Positions 46,196 to 55,692 of a DNA stretch of 64,000 nucleotides are shown here, one piece after another; the stretch's first letter is position 1; the number at the start of each line of letters is the position of its first letter. The stretch is taken from NCBI GenBank assembly GCA_039919885.1, contig JBDSEV010000075.1:62001-126000 (forward strand), given 5' to 3'. The translations under genes and the position numbers were made by a program. The notes below the pieces were generated by a model. That model searched no databases. It was given only the letters and a program-made list of their open reading frames with translations, and was not told where the DNA came from. The DNA comes from JACMLD01 sp039919885 (GTDB lineage: Bacteria > Bacteroidota > Bacteroidia > Chitinophagales > Chitinophagaceae).

Positions 46196-47599
46196 ATGAA
46201 TACGTATGATCAATCAAGGAGAAAATTCTTAAAACAGGCAATGCTGGCTTCTGCTGCAGTTGCGGTTCCTGGCCTTTTAAAAGCAAGGGGTACTGAACAG
46301 GTAAAGCTTGCCTGTATCGGCATCGGAAACCGGGGTGCAGAGATAATTCCGGAACTCTACAAAACCGGCCTGGCCAATATTGTGGCATTTTGCGATGTAG
46401 ACATGGGCGCTCCGCACACGTTAAAAATGTTGCAGCAGTTTCCGGACGTGCCGCGCTTCCAGGACTTCAGGCAAATGTTTGATAAAATGGGTAGCCAGAT
46501 TGAGGCTGTTTCCATAGCGGTACCCGATTTTTCTCATTTCCCGATAACGATGATGGCCATGGGCCTGGGAAAGCATGTATATGTAGAAAAACCGATGGCA
46601 CGAACTTTCAATGAAGTGGAGCTGATGATGAAGGCCGCCAAAAAATACAATAAAGTAGTGACCCAAATGGGCAACCAGGGACATTCTGATGCCAATTATT
46701 TTCAATTTAAAGCCTGGGTGGATGCGGGCATTATTAAAGATGTGACCGCCATTACGGCCCATATGAATTCTGCGCGGCGCTGGCATGGATGGGACACGCA
46801 TATTTCTTCGTTTCCTCCCGCGGAAACCGTGCCTTCAACGCTGGACTGGGACATCTGGCAAACAACTACCCAGGGACATACCTATAACAAAAATTTTGTA
46901 AACGGGCAATGGCGTTGCTGGTTCGATTTTGGAATGGGCGCACTGGGCGACTGGGGCGCGCACCTTTTGGATACAGCTCACCAGTTTCTTGATCTCGGTC
47001 TGCCGTATGAAGTAACGCCACTTAAAACCGATGGTCATAATAAATTCTTTTATCCCATGTCGACCACCCTTTCATTTAAATTTCCGAAAAGAGGCGCGAT
47101 GCCACCGGTAGAAGTTAAATGGTACGATGGTATTGATAACCTACCGCCCATACCTGCCGGATATGGTGTATCTGGGTTAGATCCCAATATACCGCCACCC
47201 AGCAACGGAGCATTGGCACCTGCAAAACTTAATCCGGGCAAGATTATTTACAGTAAAGAACTAACTTTCAAAGGAGGTTCTCATGGCAGTACGCTCTCCA
47301 TTATACCGGAAGAAAAAGCGAAGGAAATGGCTGCGCGATTGCCGGTAGTGCCGGTTAGTCCGTCAAACCATTGGAAAAATTTTTTACTGGCTTGCAAAGG
47401 GGAGGAGCAGACCCGTTCACCGTTTTCCATCGCTGGCCCGTTAAGCCAGGTATTTTGCCTGGGCGTACTTGCTCAATGGACAGGTGAGCCACTTGCTTTT
47501 GACCGCGACAAGAAAATAATAACGAATAATAAAATGGCCAACGAATTGCTTGTTGGCCCGCCACCGCGCAAAGGCTGGGAACAATATTACAAAGTGTAG
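46196..47599 (+). CDS. Tat-exported Gfo/Idh/MocA family oxidoreductase
   Basis: A 467-residue NAD(P)-dependent sugar-oxidoreductase-like protein. The start SRRKFLKQAMLASAAVAV is a twin-arginine signal, so it folds in the cytoplasm and is exported with its cofactor. Nucleotide-binding GIGNRGAEII is near residue 41. The EKP motif (VYVEKPMART) is near 130 and supplies the catalytic Lys. The C-terminal half carries the long loops of the Bacteroidota/Planctomycetota group. The substrate is unknown. I use the ATG at 46196, which puts RR near residue 8; an upstream TTG is less likely. Confidence 0.88.
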   Translation: MNTYDQSRRKFLKQAMLASAAVAVPGLLKARGTEQVKLACIGIGNRGAEIIPELYKTGLANIVAFCDVDMGAPHTLKMLQQFPDVPRFQDFRQMFDKMGSQIEAVSIAVPDFSHFPITMMAMGLGKHVYVEKPMARTFNEVELMMKAAKKYNKVVTQMGNQGHSDANYFQFKAWVDAGIIKDVTAITAHMNSARRWHGWDTHISSFPPAETVPSTLDWDIWQTTTQGHTYNKNFVNGQWRCWFDFGMGALGDWGAHLLDTAHQFLDLGLPYEVTPLKTDGHNKFFYPMSTTLSFKFPKRGAMPPVEVKWYDGIDNLPPIPAGYGVSGLDPNIPPPSNGALAPAKLNPGKIIYSKELTFKGGSHGSTLSIIPEEKAKEMAARLPVVPVSPSNHWKNFLLACKGEEQTRSPFSIAGPLSQVFCLGVLAQWTGEPLAFDRDKKIITNNKMANELLVGPPPRKGWEQYYKV

Positions 47600-47634
47600 G
47601 AGCCGGACCGCAATTGCCCGCGTTCAGGTATTTA

Positions 47635-47700
47635 TTAGCCCGGAGAAAGTTTGATGATCAACCGCTGATTATTTATCAAATTTTCTCCGGGCTAAATTTT
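47635..47700. terminator. Long bidirectional terminator between Gfo/Idh and dps
   Basis: TTAGCCCGGAGAAA pairs with TTTCTCCGGGCTAA and TTTGAT with ATCAAA, giving a stem of about 20 bp with one unpaired base per arm. It is followed by ATTTTTA on the + strand. It separates two convergent genes. Confidence 0.8.
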
Positions 47701-47705
47701 TACTA

Positions 47706-48179
47706 TCATTTAAGGTGCGCCCTTAACATCCATGCCATTTTCTCATGCGTTTCTGCAATGCTGGTAATAAAATCGCTGGTAGTAGCGTCATGCAGGTCAT
47801 CCGCGAAGTGATCAATATTACCTCTTATAAATTCTGTAATGGCTTCATGGTCCGCCAGCAATTCACCAATAAAACCCAGGCTGGTGTTTTTGGCGCCGCT
47901 CGCCTCGGTGAGGTGCGTAAGAGACAGAAAGCTTTTCATAGTAGCAGGTGCGTAGTGCCCAATTGAACGGATGCGCTCCGCAACGCTGTCAGCTATCTCC
48001 TGTAATTGGCCATACTGGGTTTCAAAAAAAATGTGCATTGCGTGAAAATCAGGCCCTTCAACATTCCAATGCGCGTTCAATGTTTTGGTGTACAGTAAAA
48101 ATTCATCCGCGAGTAATTTAGTAAGCTCTGCCGCCACTGCTTTTCTGCTTGCATCCGTGAGGCCAATAGCTGGTTTCAT
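47706..48179 (-). CDS. dps: Dps/ferritin-like DNA protection protein
   Basis: A 157-residue member of the Dps family, which forms 12-subunit shells that oxidise and store iron and protect DNA during stress. The inter-subunit ferroxidase site is complete: His in NAHWNVEG, His in DFHAMHIFFE, then Asp and Glu in EIADSVAERIRSIG. I chose the ATG at 48179. The upstream ATG at 48221 falls inside the promoter, and the one at 48209 would add ten unusual residues. Confidence 0.93.
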   Translation of the reverse strand: MKPAIGLTDASRKAVAAELTKLLADEFLLYTKTLNAHWNVEGPDFHAMHIFFETQYGQLQEIADSVAERIRSIGHYAPATMKSFLSLTHLTEASGAKNTSLGFIGELLADHEAITEFIRGNIDHFADDLHDATTSDFITSIAETHEKMAWMLRAHLK

Positions 48180-48218
48180 ATTATTTAATTTGGTGATAAA
48201 TAGATCCATTTGTCCCTG

Positions 48219-48226
48219 CAAAGATA
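48219..48226 (-). promoter_or_regulatory. -7 element for dps
   Basis: The minus strand reads TATCTTTG, an exact TAnnTTTG, giving a leader of about 33 nt before the ATG at 48179. No clean TTG is seen upstream. Confidence 0.45.
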
Positions 48227-48452
48227 CCTGATATAGGCTGTCATAAACACCGTGGATGCTGGTGGCGTGGCACCTTTTTTATAACAAATGATAACTAATT
48301 GGCAGCCGCTTGTTCCCATTCCCTGCTGATTTACTACGCGTCAGTATTTTTTTTATACGTATCGGCATGCCAGGCTTGGCCAGGTGCAAAACCAGTGATA
48401 GTTTCGGAATGGGACAAGCTTCACCTGCCCGCACCAATTTAAAATCAACTGT

Positions 48453-49466
48453 ATGCAGTTTAAGAATAATGTTATCAATATTTTGTGGGTTCTCATTGGT
48501 ATAAATACCATCGCACTGATCGTTTTTATTGCCGCCTACTTTGTGCTCAATGCTGGAAAAAACGTGGATTACCAGGAAAAAGGATGGACCTTCATACTTT
48601 CCGCGCTTGGCTTGCTGGTAATTTTGCTGGCCGCTGTTCCTTTGCGGTTAAGTCATTCAACCGGCAGTTTGATTGTAGCCGGATTTTTTGCACTGCTACC
48701 GCTTTCCATTTTCATTGCTAAAAAATTACCGTCATTTAAAAAACAAAAGACGTTTGCGCAAACCTACTATAAAGATAAACAACAACGATCCATTGCGGAG
48801 GCTATTGAAAAGAATGATACAGCATCGCTTGCCCGGCTGATAAAAGGACAGGACCTCAGCGTGCAGGGGACCCGTGTGTGGGACTGGGATGGACTCAATT
48901 ACCTGCAATTTGCTGTTCGTCTTCGAACCAATCCAATTAGTTTTCCATTTGATGTTGTGGCAAACACCGCTGCAATCCATTTATTGGTCAAAAGCGGGTC
49001 GCCAGTGACGCCTGCCTTAGCGGAAGCGTGCCGATATTTACCAGAAGAATTGATTACATTTTTGCTTGACGCCGGGGCGGATCCTAACTGCCGGGGATTT
49101 GTTAATCCAAATTCACTGTTGTTTGACTTGATTCAGGACGATGCAATTTCAAACCAAATTAGGATACTCCTTATAAATCGGGGGGCCGATGTTAATGGAT
49201 TGAGTGACGAAAAATTAACGCCCGTCATGTATGCCGCGCACCAGGCGGGTATCAGGGAATACCGTGCCGGTAATTGGGAGCTTGTACGCTACCTGCTGGA
49301 AGAAGCGCATGCAGATTACCGTTATACCAATCCAAAAGGTTTGAACCTGGCAGGTATTATAGCAGACATCAAAAAGAATGCTATTGACCGGCAAATAGTC
49401 ATGCCACAAAATTTCCATGCCGTAGTGGATTGGCTGAATAAAATGCACGCCGCCCCAGAGCGGTAA
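48453..49466 (+). CDS. Membrane-anchored ankyrin-repeat protein
   Basis: A 337-residue protein with three hydrophobic helices (about residues 10-32, 46-64 and 70-90). A cytoplasmic helical domain follows, starting SIAEAIEKNDTASLARLIKG. Ankyrin-type spacing is visible in LLVKSGSPVT, LLDAGADPN and LLINRGADVNGLSDEKLTPVMYAAHQ. At least four repeats are present, some degenerate. Ankyrin repeats bind proteins; the partner is unknown. Confidence 0.8.
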   Translation: MQFKNNVINILWVLIGINTIALIVFIAAYFVLNAGKNVDYQEKGWTFILSALGLLVILLAAVPLRLSHSTGSLIVAGFFALLPLSIFIAKKLPSFKKQKTFAQTYYKDKQQRSIAEAIEKNDTASLARLIKGQDLSVQGTRVWDWDGLNYLQFAVRLRTNPISFPFDVVANTAAIHLLVKSGSPVTPALAEACRYLPEELITFLLDAGADPNCRGFVNPNSLLFDLIQDDAISNQIRILLINRGADVNGLSDEKLTPVMYAAHQAGIREYRAGNWELVRYLLEEAHADYRYTNPKGLNLAGIIADIKKNAIDRQIVMPQNFHAVVDWLNKMHAAPER

Positions 49467-49719
49467 GCAAAAGAAAGCATCCAAATTACTTAAAATAGCT
49501 GTAGTGCCTGTAGAAGACCAGGCCGATGGACTGTCTGCTAATTGATAATTGCAATTGCCGCGAAAAGCAATCCAACTGCATGCATACCCTTATGTATGAC
49601 GCTATTTCCTGTCCGTTGACTTGATCGTAAACCATATATTGATTAAAAAGTGATTAACTTCAGTGAAATAAGGTAGCTTGGGCCAAATAACACGTACTAA
49701 TGTCCTTTTTTATTAAACA

Positions 49720-50355
49720 ATGCCAATGCGTCGAATTTTAATTGCCGATGATCATATCCTGATCCGAAGCGGATTAAGGCAGATTTTAACAAATGAATTT
49801 CCTTCCGCAATTATCGAAGAAGCCAGCGATGCAGAAGAACTATTAAAAAAAGTATTATCACAACACTGGGACCTGGTTATAACTGACATTTCCATGCCCG
49901 GAAAAAGCGGGTTAGAAATTTTAAAGGAAATAAAACTGTACGATCCCACTATTCCTGTGTTGGTATTGAGCATGTTTCCTGAAGAGCAATACGCCATCAG
50001 GGCGCTAACAACAGGTGCCTCTGGTTATCTTAATAAAATGTCTGCCCCGGATGAAATAGTGAAAGCAATCAACCAGATATCGCTCGGAAAAAAATACATT
50101 ACACCTGGTTTAGCGGAGCAGCTGGCCAATAATCTCCGGAACGATCAGGATAAAGAACTACATGAATCGCTTTCCACACGGGAGTTCGAGATATTCAAAT
50201 TGTTGGCAAACGGCAAATCAGTATCCGAAATCGCTGAGCAGATATCTTTAAGTCCCTCTACAATCAGCACCTATCGTTCCCGGATAATGGTTAAAATGAA
50301 TCTGCATACGAATGCTGATTTGATATTTTATTGCATCGGCCACAAGCTGGTTTGA
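49720..50355 (+). CDS. NarL/LuxR-type response regulator
   Basis: A 211-residue two-component regulator. The receiver (1-120) has the acidic pair in IADDH, phosphoacceptor Asp in VITDISMPG near residue 55, and Thr/Ser and Lys positions (VLSMFP, YLNKM). The C-terminal LuxR-type helix-turn-helix spans about 145-208 (LSTREFEIFKLLANGKSVSEIAEQISLS). The HisKA_3-type kinase at 50677, encoded convergently, is the obvious partner class. Confidence 0.92.
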   Translation: MPMRRILIADDHILIRSGLRQILTNEFPSAIIEEASDAEELLKKVLSQHWDLVITDISMPGKSGLEILKEIKLYDPTIPVLVLSMFPEEQYAIRALTTGASGYLNKMSAPDEIVKAINQISLGKKYITPGLAEQLANNLRNDQDKELHESLSTREFEIFKLLANGKSVSEIAEQISLSPSTISTYRSRIMVKMNLHTNADLIFYCIGHKLV

Positions 50356-50676
50356 AAAACGCCTGGTTCAAAAAGCCGTAGTTAGTTGGCAACACCAGCA
50401 TCAATAATTGTTTACTTAGTTAACAGATGATGGGTTATTTTTTTACCGGTGGTAAAGGCGACCTTGCTTTTGTTGCAGCATTTCGATTGAAACTCCATTT
50501 TATAATTTGCTTGTTGTACTAAGGTAAACATTCCATGTCCATTTTCAGCATGTCCATGTGGGGTTAGTACCAACCATTTTATGTTGCGTACTAATTTTTG
50601 GAACAGATGACCATTGGCAGATTAAAATGCTGGCGGTTTTCTCTACGAAATACCATGGGGTTTGCCGACGTATATT
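50356..50676. other. Intergenic region between convergent signalling genes
   Basis: No gene is supported. A small TTTACC-GGT-GGTAAA hairpin at 50442-50456 is the only structure; there is no clear T-run. Confidence 0.5.
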
Positions 50677-52098
50677 TCAGGCAATTATATTTTCGTTTAA
50701 TGGAATTTCTACAGACACTTCACAGCCGTTTCCTACGGACGAATTTATCTCCATTTTTCCAAAAAAAAGTTCCGCCCGGCGTTTCATGTTTGCAATACCA
50801 ATACCGTTTTTTACCGTCAGGGTGTTGAACCCGATGCCATCGTCCGTAATGCTCATTTTTATTTTTTCGTTATGAATGACAACAGTCACTTTTACCATGC
50901 TGGCACCCGCATACTTTAAAATATTGCTTAGCTGTTCCTGTAATATCCGGTACAGGTTTAGCTGCAGATCCATACCTATCTTGGTTTTGGTAACTGTTTT
51001 ATCGAAATACAACGCAAATGTGAATTTGTCATCTGCATTGAAGTCGTTTAGCACCCGTTCAAATGCTTCTTCCATGGTTGATTCAATAAAAAAAGCGGGC
51101 GCCAGGCGGTGCGAAAGATTTCTAATTTCCTCAGTTGCAAGCAGAATATAATCTTGCGAGCGGTTGAATAATTCAATTCCGGCAGGTTCCAGCGAACTTT
51201 TCAGTAGCCGGAAAGACATCAGGCTGCTGGCCAATATCTGGCAAACATTATCATGCAGCTCAGCGCCAATTTCGTACCGCTCATCTTCCTGGGTTTTTAT
51301 TATTGCCCGGGAAATTTTACGTTCGTGCTGTATTTTTTCGGTGATATCAATAGCTACTACTGAACGGTAAGAAATGTTGTTAATGAATACTGCATTGCTA
51401 TATATTTCTACCTCAACCGCTTCGCCGGTTTTTTTAAAATGCCGGTGGCGGCCGCCCAGCACGCAATTGGCTTCGCCTTCTTCACTGCTCATCGCATATT
51501 TTTTGCGGCTTTTGTGCCCGGTAGTCAAATCATGAATATTCATTGACAGGAATTCCTCCTCACTATATTCATAACAATCGGTGGCGGCCTTATTTACCTG
51601 TAGGCATCGACAAGTTTTCGGATCGTATACCCAGCTCGGCTGGGGACTTAAATAGAACAGGCTGCTGTACCGTTTTTCAGATTCTTTCAGTTCCAGTAAT
51701 TGCTTACGCCTTTCCATACAATATACAATGCTTTTATAAAGCCCCTGCGCATTGAGATCGTCTTTCAGCAGGTAGTCTGATACACCCAGCGATATAGACG
51801 TTACGCTGAACTCAACGTCTGAAAAACCCGTTAAGATGATCACTGGGCAGGATGCCGCAATCGCCAATATTTCGGTAACCAGCTGTTTCCCGCTTTTATC
51901 GGGCAAGCTTAGGTCAAGCAATATTGCGTCGAATAGAGTTTTTTCATCAGATAAAATATGTGAAGATTGCATGAAGCTCACGGCATGCGTGATCACCGGT
52001 GCGGCAACCTGCTCATTTAAAAAGTCGTGTACCAGCGTGTAGTCGCCGGGATTGTCTTCAATAACCAGTATGCGCAGGCGGCGCTTGTCTTTTATCAT
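50677..52098 (-). CDS. REC-PAS-HisKA_3 hybrid histidine kinase (soluble, NarX-type)
   Basis: A 473-residue kinase without membrane helices. An N-terminal receiver (8-125) has VIEDNPGD and phosphoacceptor LLDLSLPD. A PAS domain spans about 145-265. The HisKA_3 dimerisation helix is near 270-330, with the phospho-His in IGAELHDNVCQIL, and the NarL-type ATPase has ITDDGIGFNTL and GIGIANMKRRAELF. HisKA_3 kinases normally pair with LuxR-type regulators, and two flank this cluster. Its ATG overlaps the stop of the gene at 52095. Confidence 0.9.
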   Translation of the reverse strand: MIKDKRRLRILVIEDNPGDYTLVHDFLNEQVAAPVITHAVSFMQSSHILSDEKTLFDAILLDLSLPDKSGKQLVTEILAIAASCPVIILTGFSDVEFSVTSISLGVSDYLLKDDLNAQGLYKSIVYCMERRKQLLELKESEKRYSSLFYLSPQPSWVYDPKTCRCLQVNKAATDCYEYSEEEFLSMNIHDLTTGHKSRKKYAMSSEEGEANCVLGGRHRHFKKTGEAVEVEIYSNAVFINNISYRSVVAIDITEKIQHERKISRAIIKTQEDERYEIGAELHDNVCQILASSLMSFRLLKSSLEPAGIELFNRSQDYILLATEEIRNLSHRLAPAFFIESTMEEAFERVLNDFNADDKFTFALYFDKTVTKTKIGMDLQLNLYRILQEQLSNILKYAGASMVKVTVVIHNEKIKMSITDDGIGFNTLTVKNGIGIANMKRRAELFFGKMEINSSVGNGCEVSVEIPLNENIIA

Positions 52099-52535
52099 CT
52101 GACGTTTAGTTTGACTGGTAATTTTACAATAGAAATCCAGAAAGATTCGATTTCAGTGATGAGGGCCAGGAATGCATCTACTTCCACCGGTTTTACGATG
52201 TAACAATTTACGTGGTTCTGATAGGATCGGGTGATGTCTCTTTCTAAAGACGAAGTTGTAAGCATAACTACCGGTATATGTTTTAACCCGTTGTTTTCTT
52301 TTATAAACTTTAGTACTTCATGCCCATTTTTCCTGGGCAGGTTGATGTCCAGCATCACCATATCCGGTAGCTGTGCACCTGCATACTGTCCCGCTGCCGT
52401 CAAAAAGTCAATAGCTTCTTGTCCGTCTTTTACTACGCTGAGCCGTACATATAGTTTCGATGCGGCGAATGCTTCTTTGGTGAGCATAATGTCGCCTTCA
52501 TTGTCTTCGGCCAGTAAAATGTGAATCGCTTCCAT
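52095..52535 (-). CDS. Single-domain response regulator (Rcp1-like)
   Basis: A 146-residue receiver without output domain. LLAEDNEGDIMLT near residue 7 has the acidic pair. The phosphoacceptor Asp is in MVMLDINLPRKNG near 63, with VVMLTTSS and CYIVKPVEVD following. The 'E-D-N-x-G-D/D-I' and LPRKNG pattern is that of Rcp1/CheY-like regulators working with PAS or phytochrome kinases. It has no phytochrome partner here. It overlaps the downstream kinase by 4 bases and is 11 bases from the 873-residue kinase upstream. Confidence 0.9.
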   Translation of the reverse strand: MEAIHILLAEDNEGDIMLTKEAFAASKLYVRLSVVKDGQEAIDFLTAAGQYAGAQLPDMVMLDINLPRKNGHEVLKFIKENNGLKHIPVVMLTTSSLERDITRSYQNHVNCYIVKPVEVDAFLALITEIESFWISIVKLPVKLNVR

Positions 52536-52546
52536 GCTTACCTTTT

Positions 52547-55168
52547 TTATGCCGATATGGCTTGATTGTTTAATTGTTTGGCAAGTGTAAACAGAAACGT
52601 GGTGCCTTTCCCTTCGCTTGATTCCACCCAGATGCGGCCATTCATAGTTTCAACTATTTTTTTACAGATAGCGAGCCCCATGCCGGTGCCTGAATATTCT
52701 TCCCGGCTGTGGAGCCGCTGAAATATCACAAAAATTTTTTCAAAATATCCGGATTCGATACCGATGCCATTATCCTGTACTGCAAATTGCCAGCTGTCAT
52801 CATGCTCAATACAGGTAATGACAATGGCTGGTGCAACACCCGCAGCCCTGTATTTAAAAGCATTGCTTAGTAAATTCTGAAAAACCTGCCGCAGGGGAGT
52901 CTCGTACGTATAAATTTCAGGTAATCCGGCAAACGACACAACTGCGCCACATTCTTCTACCTGGGTGCTGTACAATAACAGGATATCATTAATAAGTTTC
53001 TGCACGTCTACTTTTTCCGGATCTGTCTGCAACCGGCCCACGCGCGAAAATTCCAGCAAATCCAAAATAATCTGTCGCATTCGTTTTGCCCCATCAACGG
53101 CAAAATGGATATACTGTTTGCCTTTTTCATCAAATAACGCGGTATATCTTTTGTCTATTTGTGTAAGAAAGCTTGTTACCATGCGCAGCGGTTCCTGCAA
53201 ATCATGTGAGGCAACATAAGCAAATTGCTCCAGTTCGGCATTGGAGGTGGCCAGTTCTTTTGCACTTTTTGCTAGGGTAATATTTAATTCATTTAACTGT
53301 ACCCAGGTTTGTTTGCGCTCGGTCACGTCCCTGAAATACACGGAGAGTCCCAGTTCGGATGGGTACACACTTACTTCATACCATTTATTATCTATTTCAT
53401 TGTATTCTTCAAAATGAACCACATCGCCACCAGTCATGGCCTCCTGGTATTTAGTATAAGCATCTGAACCTATCCTGTTTGCAAAGACCGTCCATAAGGA
53501 AGCACCCAGCAAGACCTCCTTTAGATGCCCGGTTAATCTTTCTGCTTCGTGGTTCCAGTAAGTCACAATCCATTTTTTATCCACGGCAAAAAAAGCATCG
53601 CCGATACTTTCAAGTATACTATTCTTTTCCTGGCACGCTTCCAGGTATTCCAGCTCGGTTGTTTTACGTGCGTTGATATCCTGAAAACTACCGTACAATC
53701 TCACACATTTTCCATTCTGCCATTCTGCATCTCCCAATACCCGCACCCAGCGTTCATTCTTCTTACTGGTTATCAATATAATTTCCATATCCCAGGAAGT
53801 GCCGTGTTCGATGGCCTCCTGCAACGCCCTGGAAATGGCATCCCTGCTAAAGCCCTCTTTGTAATAAGTAATTGCAACATCCAGCTCTATTTTGATATCA
53901 TGTTCAATCTCATGGATTTGCCTCGTTATAGGTGACCAGTGTAAAATCCTGGTTGCTACGTCCAACTCCCAGTTTCCAATCCGCGCCAGATTGTTTGACC
54001 GTTCCAGCAAATCTTCTAATTTTTTCTTTTCAGTAATATCTGAAACCATTGCCAGCGCACCCTGGTATAAGCCATCGTTATTAAATACCGGGTTGCCGGA
54101 AATATTCGTCCATATTTGTTTGCCCGTTTTGGTTATGTAACGTACCGTAAGCGCTTCCATTACGCCGGCTTTTGCGCGGTTCATGGATTGAAGTACCGAC
54201 TGTTTTTCCTGGTCATCCATGAAATAGAGATTCTCCCTGCCGATGATTTCCTCCTTTGGATATTCAAGAATATCGCACATCTTCTGATTAACAAATGTGG
54301 TTCTGTTGTTTTCATCCAGTAGCCAAATGCCTTCCTGCGCGGTTTCTACAATCTGACGATAACTAAACTCGCTTTGTTTAAGCGCATCTTCCGCCAGCTT
54401 TCGTTTAGTAATATCACGATAGGTAACAATAAAGGCTTTTACACTTTCATCATGAAGCAGGTTGGTGATGGTTACTTCTAACCATATAAAATGCCCTTTT
54501 TTATGTAAAATGCGATATTGTCCGGATTTTACAAGACCGGGTTGCGTTGCCACCTCCTGAAAAAACAGCATGCAATAATCTTTGTCATCCGGGTGGGCAA
54601 CATCAAAAATGTTTTTACCTTTTACCTGTCCAAAAGTGAACCCGGTAATGTATTCGGCAGAGGGGCTTTGGTAAGAAATGGTGGAATCGGTGGTCACCAG
54701 CGTAATTCCATCATGTATGTTTTCTATCAGTGCCCTGTAGCGTTTCTCGTTTATAATAATTTCATCGAGAAAAAGTTGGCGTTCTTTTTCCAGCCGGAAC
54801 TTTTCAAAAGAATTGGTGATGGCGGTGGGGAGCCGTTGCAGCCGGTCTTTTAAAATGTAATCATCTGCGCCACGTTTTATAACATCCACTGCAAATTCTT
54901 CCGAAATATTGGCTGTAATTAGAATGAAGGGAATTTTAAGACCGGATTGATCAAGTATTTCCAGCGCGTCATGTGAATTGAAAGAGGGGAGCGCGTGGTC
55001 GGACAGAATAACGTCCGGGCGAAATTCCTGGAGTGCTTTAATAAAGGCAATTTTTGTCTCAACGACCAGTTTTTCAAAAACCAGCTGGCTTTTTTTCAGC
55101 GCATTATCTACAAGCAACTCATCGCTGCGCAGATCTTCCAGGTGTAGTATTCTTAATTTATTTGCCAT
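52547..55168 (-). CDS. REC-(PAS)4-HisKA hybrid sensor kinase
   Basis: An 873-residue soluble kinase. The receiver (about 1-125) has phosphoacceptor VILSDHALPS. Four PAS units follow: RYRALIENIHDGITLV, SYRQIVETAQEGIWLL, RIGNWELDVATR and KNSILESIGDAFFAV. HisKA has FAYVASHDLQEPLRM, and the ATPase has GIGIESGYFEKIF and GTGMGLAICKKI. There is no membrane segment. I start at the ATG at 55168 (MANKLRILHLED); a start 13 codons upstream is possible. Confidence 0.9.
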   Translation of the reverse strand: MANKLRILHLEDLRSDELLVDNALKKSQLVFEKLVVETKIAFIKALQEFRPDVILSDHALPSFNSHDALEILDQSGLKIPFILITANISEEFAVDVIKRGADDYILKDRLQRLPTAITNSFEKFRLEKERQLFLDEIIINEKRYRALIENIHDGITLVTTDSTISYQSPSAEYITGFTFGQVKGKNIFDVAHPDDKDYCMLFFQEVATQPGLVKSGQYRILHKKGHFIWLEVTITNLLHDESVKAFIVTYRDITKRKLAEDALKQSEFSYRQIVETAQEGIWLLDENNRTTFVNQKMCDILEYPKEEIIGRENLYFMDDQEKQSVLQSMNRAKAGVMEALTVRYITKTGKQIWTNISGNPVFNNDGLYQGALAMVSDITEKKKLEDLLERSNNLARIGNWELDVATRILHWSPITRQIHEIEHDIKIELDVAITYYKEGFSRDAISRALQEAIEHGTSWDMEIILITSKKNERWVRVLGDAEWQNGKCVRLYGSFQDINARKTTELEYLEACQEKNSILESIGDAFFAVDKKWIVTYWNHEAERLTGHLKEVLLGASLWTVFANRIGSDAYTKYQEAMTGGDVVHFEEYNEIDNKWYEVSVYPSELGLSVYFRDVTERKQTWVQLNELNITLAKSAKELATSNAELEQFAYVASHDLQEPLRMVTSFLTQIDKRYTALFDEKGKQYIHFAVDGAKRMRQIILDLLEFSRVGRLQTDPEKVDVQKLINDILLLYSTQVEECGAVVSFAGLPEIYTYETPLRQVFQNLLSNAFKYRAAGVAPAIVITCIEHDDSWQFAVQDNGIGIESGYFEKIFVIFQRLHSREEYSGTGMGLAICKKIVETMNGRIWVESSEGKGTTFLFTLAKQLNNQAISA

Positions 55169-55226
55169 GTTACTGACGGTTGCTGATTTAAACCTATAAC
55201 CTGCCATATCGGAATGGCCGCACAGA

Positions 55227-55667
55227 TTATTTGGGCGTATTATTGACTAACAACCAGTACAAACCCAACTCAGCAATTGTTTTTGAAAAATTGTCGAATC
55301 CTACTGGTTTAACAACATAGCTGTTTACGCCCAGACGGTGGCTTTCCAGGATGTCTTTTTCTTCCTTCGAAGAAGTCATCATTACAACGGGTATAAACCT
55401 TGTTCTTTCATCAGCCTTAAGAAGTTTTAATACTTCCAGCCCACTTATCTTGGGCATCTTAATATCCAGGAAAATCACTTTCGGTTTGTTTTCGAAGTTT
55501 CTTTCTACATATTCACCCCTGCAGAAAATAAAATCCAGGGCCTGGGCGCCATCAATCACGTGCACCAGGTTATTGGCAAGATGGTGTTTTTTGAGTTCCC
55601 GGATAGTAAGGATTGCGTCGGATTTATTGTCTTCGACCAGCAGAATTTCAACGTCTTTTGTATGCAT
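55227..55667 (-). CDS. Single-domain response regulator (Rcp1-like)
   Basis: A 146-residue receiver. EILLVEDNKSDAILT is near residue 6, phosphoacceptor Asp in VIFLDIKMPKISG near 66 and VVMMTSSKEEKD plus SYVVKPVGFDNF near 100-120. The frame is open further upstream, but that part overlaps the kinase gene at 55693, so the ATG at 55667 is taken. It lies 25 bases downstream of that kinase. Confidence 0.9.
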   Translation of the reverse strand: MHTKDVEILLVEDNKSDAILTIRELKKHHLANNLVHVIDGAQALDFIFCRGEYVERNFENKPKVIFLDIKMPKISGLEVLKLLKADERTRFIPVVMMTSSKEEKDILESHRLGVNSYVVKPVGFDNFSKTIAELGLYWLLVNNTPK

Positions 55668-55692
55668 AATGGTGCTATAGTAAGCGCTAAAT